Shown here piece by piece: positions 1 through 6,022 of a stretch of DNA of 13,083 nt. The position numbers and the translations under genes are program-made. Source of the DNA: Deltaproteobacteria bacterium (GTDB taxonomy: Bacteria > Myxococcota_A > Polyangia > Polyangiales > Houyiibacteriaceae); NCBI GenBank assembly GCA_019309605.1, contig JAFDFW010000064.1, positions 1-13,083 on the forward strand. Direction: 5' to 3'. The notes beneath the pieces are model-generated. The model had not been told where the DNA came from. It saw only the letters and a program-made list of their open reading frames with translations, and did no database searches. Within the stretch, counting starts at the first letter, position 1. Each line of letters starts with the position of its first letter.

Positions 1-1616
1 GGCTCCTCGGCCCGCACGTCGACGACACCGAGGATGGCGCCGCTCCACGGGTCGATCCACTCCCCCACCCAACGGCCGTCGACGGCTAGGGGCGGCGCGA
101 AGACGGCGCCCTCGACGAGGCTGCGATCGGGCGTGAAGTACTCGTGGGCCGCGTTCCGGACCCAGGCCAGCAAGGTCGCGCGGCCCGAGAGCACGTGGGC
201 CACGACCTCGTGATCGGGCGCGTCGACGGGCAGCCCCCGGTGGCGCTCGAAGGGCTTGCGCGCGAAGGGCACCCCCTCCGTCAGGCGCGCCAGCGGGGTG
301 AAGTGGAAGTACCAGTCCTCGGGGTCGACCACGAGGTCCCACCACCAGCACATGCCGCTGCCGAAGGCGCCCGAGAAGGCGCCCGCCCACAGAAGGTCGT
401 GGAAGCCCTCCCCTTCCGGGTCGCCCTCGCGGTTCTCTTCGAGGCCTTGGACGTCGACGCCCGCCTCGGCGAGCAGAACGGGCTTGCCGTACTGCGCCAT
501 TCGGTCGACGAGCTCGAAGATCGTGTCCGCTACGGGCAGCACCACGCCCCAGCTGTGGATCTGGTAGCTGTGGAGCTGCACGAAGTCGATCTCGGGCAGC
601 TGCCAGACGGGCTCGTAGCGGAGCGGGGACTCCTGGATCGGGGTGTTGCCGAGCGAGGCCGCGATGGTCATGGTCTCGTCGGTGGTGCTGGTCGTGACGA
701 GGTGGTCGTTCGGGTCGAGCTCGCGCAGCAGCCGTGCCATCTCGCGGTGCCAGTCGACCACCGGGTCAATGGTCGGCGGCTGCTCGGCCAGGTCGGATTC
801 GTTCCACAGCTCCCACGCCAACAGGTTCGGCGAGTACCCCCAGCGCGCGACCACGTAGCGCAGGTAGCGGCGGAAGATCTCGAGCGCAAAGGGATCGGTA
901 TAGACCTCGTCCGGGGCGGCGAGCGGGCCGCCGTTGGCGGCATTGAAGGGGTTCGTGCCCCAGCCCGAGCCGAAGATGCTGTCGAGCTCGAAGGGAAAGT
1001 GGCTCTGCAGCGAGAGCATCACGCGCACGTCGTGCTGCTCGGCCAGCTCCATCACGCGGTCCAGGCGCCAGGCGCGGTCCATCCGCGCCGACCAGTCCTC
1101 GAGCGTTGCGGGCTCGTAGAGGAGGCCCATGTCCCACTCGGGCATCCACAGGCGGATGAAGTTCGCGCCGCTGGCGTCGAGCTTCGCGATCCAGTCCTCG
1201 TAGGCGCCGGTGCCGCGGCGGTCGGCCCAGGAGAGGTTCTCGCCCACGGCGAAGAACGGCGTGCCGTCTTCGAACTCGAGATGCTTCGCGCCATCGGGGA
1301 TGCGCAGGAAGCCGTGGCGCTCGGGGTCGAGGTTCGGGAGTACGCGGAAACGCTCCCATTCGCCGGCCTCTTCCCCACCGGCAGTGACGCGCAGCCAACG
1401 CCAGCGCCAGACTCCGGGGCGGGTGGGGGTGAAGCGGAAGCGCCACTCCCGGGAGCCGTCGGCCGCCAACACCTCGCTCCCGCTACTGGACTGGCTCCGG
1501 GTGAAGCCTTCGTAGAGAAAGGCGGGGACGGTGAGCGTCGAGAGCGTTACGTCGTCGCCCGCGCAGCCACCGAGGAGCGCGAGGGACAGGACCAGCAGGA
1601 GCCGCGTGTACCGCAT
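1..1616 (-). CDS. Lipoprotein glycoside hydrolase, GH5-like with DUF5060-like N-domain (3' end cut by window)
   Basis: A 538-residue open frame runs from an ATG at 1616 to the window edge without a stop. The N-terminus MRYTRLLLVLSLALLGGC is a lipoprotein signal with the lipid cysteine at residue 18, followed by A at +2, which favours the outer membrane. Residues about 30-120 resemble the DUF5060 beta-sandwich found ahead of glycosidase domains (WRFRFTPTRPGVWRWRW, then GTPFFAVGENLSWA). A TIM-barrel domain follows: NFIRLW near 155, AWELWNESD with the likely acid/base Glu273, HSYQIHSWG near 350, and VLLAEAGVD with the likely nucleophile Glu384, then CWWWDL. This layout is that of clan GH-A enzymes (cellulase or mannanase type) acting on beta-glycans at the cell surface. 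The substrate cannot be read from the sequence. The long plus-strand open frame over the same bases is its antisense shadow. Confidence 0.88.
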   Translation of the reverse strand, partial: MRYTRLLLVLSLALLGGCAGDDVTLSTLTVPAFLYEGFTRSQSSSGSEVLAADGSREWRFRFTPTRPGVWRWRWLRVTAGGEEAGEWERFRVLPNLDPERHGFLRIPDGAKHLEFEDGTPFFAVGENLSWADRRGTGAYEDWIAKLDASGANFIRLWMPEWDMGLLYEPATLEDWSARMDRAWRLDRVMELAEQHDVRVMLSLQSHFPFELDSIFGSGWGTNPFNAANGGPLAAPDEVYTDPFALEIFRRYLRYVVARWGYSPNLLAWELWNESDLAEQPPTIDPVVDWHREMARLLRELDPNDHLVTTSTTDETMTIAASLGNTPIQESPLRYEPVWQLPEIDFVQLHSYQIHSWGVVLPVADTIFELVDRMAQYGKPVLLAEAGVDVQGLEENREGDPEGEGFHDLLWAGAFSGAFGSGMCWWWDLVVDPEDWYFHFTPLARLTEGVPFARKPFERHRGLPVDAPDHEVVAHVLSGRATLLAWVRNAAHEYFTPDRSLVEGAVFAPPLAVDGRWVGEWIDPWSGAILGVVDVRAEE

Positions 1617-1648
1617 CGGCGCCCATACTAGCCTACCCCCTTGGCGTG

Positions 1649-1752
1649 AGCGTAGCGAAAACAAAGGCCCTGTCGGCGCGCCACGCCACGCGACATAACA
1701 TCTGGTACCGCGCAATTCGGCGCTAGTCGTCATCCCGATAGGCTAAGAGAGC
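1649..1752 (-). repeat. Long terminal-repeat family, copy 1 (left-end type)
   Basis: About 104 bp that align on the minus strand with the left end of the element at 3672. Shared blocks from the inner to the outer end are GCTCTCTTAGCC, GCCGAATTGCGC, GTTATGTCGCGTGG and GACAGGGC, then a TAGCG-like outer end. It begins about 33 bp upstream of the glycosidase start codon and faces a right-end-type copy at 1774 or 1983. Boundaries are by eye. Confidence 0.7.
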
Positions 1753-1773
1753 GCCCAGACCACTCAGCTTCTG

Positions 1774-1846
1774 GATTGCGCAGAACGCCTTATACGTTAA
1801 CTCTCTGAGCCTAAGAGAGGGCGTTTGTAGTTACTATCTGCTCCGA
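1774..1846 (+). repeat. Long terminal-repeat family, copy 2 (diverged right-end type)
   Basis: A degenerate plus-strand copy: ATTGCGCAGAAC, a diverged CGTTAAC in place of CGTTATG, and GGGCGTTTGTAGTTACTATC, which matches AGGCCGTTCATAGTTCCTATC of the copies at 1983 and 4628. With copy 1 it encloses only about 20 bp, so the pair could be a MITE-sized unit of about 200 bp. Confidence 0.55.
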
Positions 1847-1876
1847 GGGCGAAGGAGGCGTCGTCGCGAAACGCGA

Positions 1877-1982
1877 CTAACCAAAGACGCGAGTCATCGT
1901 TTCCGCAAAACGCGCCTGAGCGTCGTCTTTCAACAGGCCGCCGTGGCCACCGATGATGTGGCTGAACGGCAGCTGCGCCAGC
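1877..1982 (-). pseudogene. C-terminal remnant of a possible MBL-fold hydrolase
   Basis: The minus strand encodes about 35 residues ending in a TAG at 1877-1879. The peptide includes PFSHIIGGHGGLLKDDAQAR and then FAETMTRVFG. The GGHG turn followed by an amphipathic helix resembles the C-terminus of MBL-fold metallo-hydrolases, but the fragment is too short to be sure. The frame enters directly from the 107-bp repeat at 1983, so the upstream part of the gene is missing. A 6-bp stem with an AAA loop (1863-1877) touches the stop codon and may be the original terminator. Confidence 0.4.
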
Positions 1983-2089
1983 CTCTTAGCCCTTGGGGAC
2001 CACTTTGAGAGCCCAATTGCGCAGAACCTAATCGTTATGTCGATTTCCTGAGAGCTCCGAAAGGCCGTTCATAGTTCCTATCAGCAACG
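1983..2089 (+). repeat. Long terminal-repeat family, copy 3 (identical to 4628-4734)
   Basis: 107 bases identical to 4628-4734 in direct orientation, from CTCTTAGCCC to CAGCAACG. The flanking bases differ on both sides, so these are the edges of shared identity. The copies are 2,645 bp apart and bracket the outer-membrane gene, the comM fragment and most of the 3672-4734 element. Perfect identity implies recent duplication, transposition or conversion. Confidence 0.95.
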
Positions 2090-2199
2090 TTCTCGGGCGT
2101 CCTGGCGAGGCTAGTCGTCCGCCTCGTCGGAGCAGAACGCGGCGGCCCCTCGTACAACGGCTTCAACGAGGACCTCCGGCGCCGCGTTCTCGCATCCCT

Positions 2200-3177
2200 T
2201 CAGAAGAGCACGCGCGAGTAGAAGTTCACGCCAATGGTGATCGTCCAAGCATCCGTCGTGGCCTCGGTGAACCGGGTGTCGAAGATTGTCCCCACGGTCC
2301 CGAGGTAGGGCCAGGAGAACCCTGCGAACACGTCGCTCATGATTCGTTCACTCGAGACCGTGGCGCCCAAGCCGAACCCGAGGGGGAAGAAGATCAAGCT
2401 GCCCTCGGTGGCGACGTCAACGGCGTTGAGGCCACTATTGATTTTGACAAACACCTCGTCGGTCACGCTCAACACGACGTTCCAGGGAAAGGAGATGGAC
2501 GTCATGCTCTCGAAGTCGCTTGCGAGGTAGTCCAAGTTGATCATCAGCCCCGTGTCGAAGGCGAAGACCTCTCCGCCGTGGAACCGAATCGGGATGCCGA
2601 TGAGCATTCCAAACTCGGACGCCGTAGGAATCAAGAAACCAAGATCGAGCCCGAAGTTCACAATGCCCGAATCGGGTCCCGCGACGCGCGCGTAGGCGAA
2701 CATGTCCCCAAAAGCGCCGCCGGCGGGGCCTAGGACCGGTACCAAGTCTTGGCCCTGGGCGATGATTGGAATCAGTCCATCGCCACCCGTCGCTCTGAAG
2801 AGGTCGGGGTTGGGGTAGCTACCCATTCGGTATCGCGAGAACCCTAGCTCCAAATGGTTCACCGGTGAGATCGCCGCGCCGAAGTTGAGCGTCGTGGTCT
2901 CGAAGCCGGAATCCCGGCCGATGACGACGTCAAACGTTCCCCGGATCATTCCTTTCGGCATCACCAGCCCGCGCGCGGCGTAGCGGATACCATACGCGTC
3001 CGCAGGGCTCGTCGACTCTTGATTCTGCTCCTCGGGGAGCTGTGCCCCCACCTCGCGGAACGAGCCACCTAGAAAATCGGCACCCAGCACCGCCAAAGCA
3101 AGCAGCACGCGGGCGACCAGCGTCGTGCGATGCCGCCATGATCGACGAGCATCCCTCTCGAGCAACGAGTTAGGCAT
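2200..3177 (-). CDS. Secreted, probable outer-membrane beta-barrel protein of unknown function
   Basis: 325 residues. I chose the ATG at 3177 because GGGGAGG lies just upstream; the frame stays open further upstream, but a start there would bury the signal peptide. The N-terminus has a basic stretch (RRSWRHR), a hydrophobic run (LVARVLLALAVLGADFLGG) and a likely cleavage at VGAQ near residue 46. The mature part alternates short hydrophobic strands and glycine-rich turns, with strand-like segments such as HLELGFSRYRMG and VFVKINSGLNAVD. It ends in a strand closing on Phe (WTITIGVNFYSRVLF), the usual C-terminal signature of barrels inserted by the BAM complex. I do not recognise a named family. 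It looks intact although debris and repeats lie on both sides, so it may be cargo of the accessory zone. Confidence 0.7.
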   Translation of the reverse strand: MPNSLLERDARRSWRHRTTLVARVLLALAVLGADFLGGSFREVGAQLPEEQNQESTSPADAYGIRYAARGLVMPKGMIRGTFDVVIGRDSGFETTTLNFGAAISPVNHLELGFSRYRMGSYPNPDLFRATGGDGLIPIIAQGQDLVPVLGPAGGAFGDMFAYARVAGPDSGIVNFGLDLGFLIPTASEFGMLIGIPIRFHGGEVFAFDTGLMINLDYLASDFESMTSISFPWNVVLSVTDEVFVKINSGLNAVDVATEGSLIFFPLGFGLGATVSSERIMSDVFAGFSWPYLGTVGTIFDTRFTEATTDAWTITIGVNFYSRVLF

Positions 3178-3448
3178 CACAACCTCCCCGTGCGGTGCAC
3201 CCCGCACCTGAGTCACAGGATAGGCCTGCATTATCCGTGCCGGACGAACGCTGGGCTTTCCCGGGAATTCCTTGCCGCTGCGCGCAAGCTTTGCGCAGCC
3301 TCGAAGCACGACGCCAATGATGCGTGATCGTCCAAGACCAATCGCTGGCGGCCGGCGACGGGTCGACGAAGTTCCGCCAGAGCTCCTCGGCTATGTCTGC
3401 GTCTTCACTGGACGCGGGAGCGGCACGCCGCGTGCTTTCAAGGCGCGT

Positions 3449-3721
3449 ATGCTCGCGACTGCGCACGCCGCATGCCTGATCGGCATCGAAGCTCACCCCG
3501 TTCAAGTCGAGGTTCGTCTCGGCGAAGGCCTTCCGGGGTTCGACATCGTTGGGTTGCCCGAGCGCGGAGTGCGAGAGAGCCGCATTCGAGTACGCGCGGC
3601 CCTGTCGTCGATCGGGTTCGCGTTTCCACCGCGGCATCTTGTGCGGAATCTCGCCCCCGGCGATCTCCCCGGGCATAGCGAATTCAAAAGCCCTGTCTAC
3701 GCCGTGAGCCACGCGACATAA
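3449..3721 (+). pseudogene. comM: 5' fragment of comM/yifB (Mg-chelatase-like AAA+), truncated
   Basis: From the ATG at 3449 about 74 residues match the N-terminal domain of the ComM/YifB family: GIEAHPVQVEVRLGEGLPGF, DIVGLPERGVRESRIRVRAA and the typical RNLAPGDLP. Full-length family members are about 500 residues with an AAA+ core; here homology stops near 3670, where the left repeat of the 3672-4734 element begins, and the frame runs 16 residues into the repeat to a TAA at 3719. ComM is a helicase for natural transformation, and comM is a known insertion target for islands in Acinetobacter. The 3' part is not in this window. The product cannot be functional. Confidence 0.8.
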
Positions 3722-3775
3722 CGATTAGTTCTGCGCAATTCGGCGTTTACGATGAGCCCAATGGGCTAAGAGAGC
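3672..3775 (-). repeat. Left inverted terminal repeat, copy 4
   Basis: About 104 bp, the same type as 1649-1752. On the minus strand it reads GCTCTCTTAGCCCATTGGGC, then GCCGAATTGCGCAGAAC, TAATCGTTATGTCGCGTGG and GACAGGGC outward. The stop codon and last 17 sense codons of the enclosed ORF lie in it. Confidence 0.75.
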
Positions 3776-4276
3776 ATACTTCCGGCAATCCGCCTTCAAC
3801 AGCGGCGGCAGATCCCGAATCACGGCGGCGGCCACGTCCAGCGGGTCGGCGTCGTATACTGCGATCGCCCAGCGCGTCCTTTGGACCATCGAAGGCCCTT
3901 CCCACTTACGGCCTTGAATCCTTTGCCAGATCGGAACGCCGTCTTTGTCGATCACGGGCTGCCCGTCCTTGGTCCGCACTAGCCGCCGCACGGGGACGCC
4001 GCCGATCGCCGTCACCACGGCTGCGCCAGAATCAGCGGCGCGGGATGCCTGGATCGCCTGGACCTTTTTGTAGACCGGATCGATCAGACGCGGATCGTGT
4101 TCCAGTGCATCCAAGATAGCGGCCAGATGATAGGCGCTTCGCGATGGGCTTGCTTCGAAGCGCTCGCGGCATGTTTCCGCCGCCCGTAGAACGTCGCGGC
4201 GAATGTCGGCGTCTAGCTGTTCGGGCGCGTCTTCGGGTCCCGCGCTAGGCTTTGCTTTGGTCGGCGGTTCATCCAT
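3725..4276 (-). CDS. Unrecognised protein, cargo of the inverted-repeat element
   Basis: 183 residues from the ATG at 4276 (MDEPPTKAKP). A TTG at 4306 would add ten residues, and neither start has a clear Shine-Dalgarno sequence. I do not recognise the family. Visible parts: a charged, Pro/Ala-rich N-terminus, a helical stretch (RRDVLRAAETCRERFEAS), a central region rich in Lys and Asp (RLVRTKDGQPVIDKDGVPIW), a helical segment around VYDADPLDVAAAVIRDLPPL and a basic tail (WAHRKRRIAQN). There is no signal peptide or membrane segment, so a cytoplasmic protein is likely. The last 17 codons lie inside the left terminal repeat, so gene and repeat have been inherited together. GC content falls off in the 320 bp upstream, which suggests a foreign origin. 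Confidence 0.6.
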   Translation of the reverse strand: MDEPPTKAKPSAGPEDAPEQLDADIRRDVLRAAETCRERFEASPSRSAYHLAAILDALEHDPRLIDPVYKKVQAIQASRAADSGAAVVTAIGGVPVRRLVRTKDGQPVIDKDGVPIWQRIQGRKWEGPSMVQRTRWAIAVYDADPLDVAAAVIRDLPPLLKADCRKYALLAHWAHRKRRIAQN

Positions 4277-4306
4277 TGTCGCTGGCCCATGCCCCGGACG
4301 CTCCAA

Positions 4307-4624
4307 CGTCGCGGGGCTTTTCTATGTCACGCCGTCAAACGGTCTGCACGGACCCGGCCAGTCTGGAGACCTCGGAATGAACGGCGACCGTGCTTCCAGC
4401 GGCCTCCACGCCCCAAACGAAAACCGGATTCAGCTGACTAATTGCGAGCCGGTCAAGTAGCAAAGGCGACACAGTAAACAATTACGTATGCCGCAATTCG
4501 CGCGCGCTTTCGGCTCAAAACGCAAAGCTGTCGTCAGCATTTGGTGCCCCGCAAACGATAACCAATGGTTAACGGTTGGTATGTTTTATGCGTTCCGACA
4601 CGTTCGAGCGTCCGGGTTCCCGTT
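4307..4624. other. AT-richer non-coding stretch inside the element
   Basis: No convincing gene in 318 bp. Its base composition is lower in GC than the flanks, especially 4440-4600. An imperfect 20-bp palindrome centred on GTTAAC (4561-4580, ACCAA/TTGGT outer arms) lies about 290 bp upstream of the enclosed ORF and could be an operator or part of a promoter. No reliable -35/-10 pair was identified. Confidence 0.4.
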
Positions 4625-4734
4625 GCTCTCTTAGCCCTTGGGGACCACTTTGAGAGCCCAATTGCGCAGAACCTAATCGTTATGTCGATTTCCTGAGAGC
4701 TCCGAAAGGCCGTTCATAGTTCCTATCAGCAACG
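4625..4734 (+). repeat. Right inverted terminal repeat, copy 5 (107 bp identical to 1983-2089)
   Basis: Right end of the 3672-4734 element. Bases 4628-4734 are identical to 1983-2089. The outer edge (CTATCAGCAACG) coincides with the point where the neighbouring phosphorylase-like reading frame loses homology. Confidence 0.9.
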
Positions 4735-5277
4735 GCGCATCCGTGGTCCATGACGTGCCGGGGTGCACTGGCTCATCGAGCTCCTCGAAGGCGCCATCGA
4801 GAGCGGCCTCGAGCGATGCGGCAAGGTGGCTCCACTTCGTGGGTGCCAGATAGTGCAGGCTGGTGCCTTCGTCACGAAGCGCTCGTTCGATGAGAATGAA
4901 GTAAGGGGTGTCACCTAGTGGTGCGATGACGCCGGCGGACGTGACCGAGATGACCAGCGAGCAGCCGGACGCGGCGAGCTCTTCGGCGACAAGCACCGCG
5001 AATGACGCGCCGACCGCGCAGGCCACGATGCCGATCTGGCGTCCGTCGACAGCGGTGAGCCAGAGGTCCGTGTGGTAGCAGGCCCAATCGTCGTGTCGGG
5101 TTACCTCGCCCGTCGCCCGCAGGTGGCGAATGATGTCGCCGTCGGGGTCGAGCACGCAAACGTCCGGAACGGGCTGATCGCCCAAGCCGCGCTGACGGCG
5201 GGCTTCGCGCAACAGGTTCTCGGGAACGAACACCGACGTCTCGTGGTAGGCCTTCCCGGCTCCGCGTTCGTGGTCAT
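4735..5277 (-). pseudogene. Nucleoside/uridine phosphorylase-like gene, frameshifted and 3'-truncated
   Basis: The frame encodes a PNP_UDP_1-type fold: VPDVCVLDPDGDIIRHL, WACYHTDLWL, GIVACAVGASFAVLVAEELA, SLVISVTSAGVI, YFILIERALRDEGTSLHYL and HPGTSWTTDAP. Such enzymes cleave the glycosidic bond of nucleosides with phosphate. Full-length members continue with the ribose-binding segment holding an EMEAA-type motif, but here the frame enters the repeat at 4734 and adds unrelated residues to a stop at 4673. At the 5' end the natural start (ATG 5277, MTTNAEPG) is in a different frame from the body (KAYHETSVFVPENLL); one base appears to be missing in the run at 5251-5257. A GTG at 5233 could still start a shorter product. 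With two lesions and no C-terminal active-site part it is almost certainly inactive. Confidence 0.75.
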
Positions 5278-5624
5278 CGACCGTCGCATTCGTTCATTGG
5301 GTCATTGAGGTGATCCGACCGACGCTGGCCACAAAGTCGAGACATCACACGACCTTCTATCACGCTGCCTGACAAAGGTTGCTTCGCAAGCTGGGATGAC
5401 TGTTCAAAGGCCCGACCGACGTTGCACCAAACGCAGCAAGCGTTGGCACGCTTGGATCTCGCCCGCTCACCCCCCGTCGCCGAAAACCTTCCCAGGCTAA
5501 ACGGGCAGCCGTTGAGCGTGTGCGACCCACGACCCCCGAAAGCGCTACGAAAAGCACAGGCCACACGGCCTCATCGACTTTGATACGGCTTCGTCGGGAT
5601 CAACAACCCCATTGAAATCCTCAG
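5278..5624. other. Non-coding stretch between phosphorylase remnant and tRNA fragment
   Basis: About 347 bp. The open frames here are short, overlap one another and look like chance; their codon use does not resemble that of the neighbours. I see no RNA gene, repeat or clear promoter. Confidence 0.4.
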
Positions 5625-5666
5625 TCGGGGCGACTGGATTCGAACCAGCGACCTCATGCTCCCAAA
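5625..5666 (-). other. 3' half of tRNA-Pro(UGG): probable attachment site
   Basis: On the minus strand the bases from 5666 read TTTGGGA (a UGG anticodon loop), GCATG (3' side of the anticodon stem), AGGTC (variable loop), GCTGG-TTCGAAT-CCAGT (a full T arm), CGCCCCG (3' acceptor strand) and discriminator A. This is positions 32-73 of a bacterial tRNA-Pro. The expected partner strand CATGC is absent: upstream is TGTGA, and no CGGGGCG acceptor strand follows. The break falls exactly at the anticodon loop, a common crossover point for tyrosine integrases that target tRNA genes, so this is best read as attL/attR or a remnant. It is not a functional tRNA. Confidence 0.75.
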
Positions 5667-6022
5667 TCACAAAAGGTGGGTTTTGGGCGATCGGTGAAAC
5701 CCCTGCAAAACGCGGGGACTTCTCAACCCTAACAACCACTTAGCCGCATCGCCGTGTTCAGGATTTGTCACTCCATATCACGTGATTTCAGATCTCGTGG
5801 TCAACATTTGGTCAACGAGCCGAGCTCGACCTTGCCGTCGAACTTCACTCGGTAGCCCGTCGAAATTTCGAACCTGGCGCCCACAGGAAGCAGAAATCCC
5901 GAACGGTTTCGTTCCGCATGGACGAGGACAATTTCAGTCGGCTCGACACCTTCGCTCAACAGACGAGCTGTTCGCGCGCATGGCCAACCCGAAGCCACTC
6001 GCAGGTCGGGACGGCCTCGGCG
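5667..6022. other. Gene-poor stretch between att-like site and kinase gene
   Basis: 356 bp with no convincing gene. It contains a hairpin with a GC-rich stem (5700-5717), a perfect 10-bp palindrome ATCACGTGAT (5777-5786) and a GGTCAAC direct repeat. A minus-strand frame (GTG 5998 to 5801, 65 residues) directly follows the kinase and ends in the GGTCAAC repeat; its codon choice lacks the GC bias of the neighbours and I do not call it a gene. Confidence 0.4.
5799..5816. repeat. GGTCAAC direct repeat, possible integrase arm sites
   Basis: GGTCAAC occurs at 5799-5805 and 5810-5816, an 11-bp period (one helical turn), about 135 bp from the tRNA-Pro fragment. Short direct repeats at this distance from a tRNA att core are typical arm-binding sites of tyrosine integrases. 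The assignment is inference. Confidence 0.35.

Larger units (their letters stand above)
3672..4734. mobile_element. Transposase-less element with ~105-bp inverted terminal repeats
   Basis: The left end (3672-3775) and right end (4625-4734) are imperfect inverted repeats. The best-conserved block is CGACATAACGATTAGTTCTG followed by CGCAATT on the left, matched on the right by AATTGCGCAGAAC, CTAATC and GTTATGTCG; the inner ends share GGGCTAAGAGAGC and the outer ends share AGGCCnTT and CTAT-like blocks. Inside is one minus-strand ORF with no similarity to a transposase that I can see. Gene homology on both outer sides stops at these edges (comM on the left, a phosphorylase-like gene on the right). 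Because the two flanks are different genes, this is not a clean insertion into one gene. I could not identify a target-site duplication. Non-autonomous mobility in trans is an inference. Confidence 0.6.

Noticed and set aside
144..1631. Long plus-strand open frame of 495 codons
   Set aside because: It is antisense to the glycosidase gene, which has clear catalytic motifs and a lipoprotein signal; long antisense frames are usual in GC-rich DNA.
2111..2240. Minus-strand frame overlapping the 3' end of the outer-membrane gene and ending in a TAG at 2111
   Set aside because: The peptide looks plausible (PEVLVEAVVRGAAAF) but it has no start, overlaps a better gene in another frame and matches nothing I recognise.
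3170..3712. 180-codon minus-strand frame opposite the comM fragment
   Set aside because: It is antisense to the comM homology and crosses the repeat boundary; no domain visible.
3672..4734. Repeats read as integron attC sites (ACATAAC and GTTATGT cores)
   Set aside because: The cores look like R''/R' boxes, but in the best pair they are nearly 1 kb apart, homology continues outside the cores, L-box spacing does not fit, and no integron integrase is seen. Inverted terminal repeats explain it better.
5545..5739. Small minus-strand frame over the tRNA fragment
   Set aside because: Its GSNPVAPT-like peptide is the well-known artefact of translating the T arm and acceptor end of a tRNA.
5801..5998. 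65-codon minus-strand frame directly after the kinase gene
   Set aside because: No recognisable motif, codon choice unlike the neighbours and no ribosome site; it ends within the GGTCAAC repeat. Kept only as a note in the intergenic entry.
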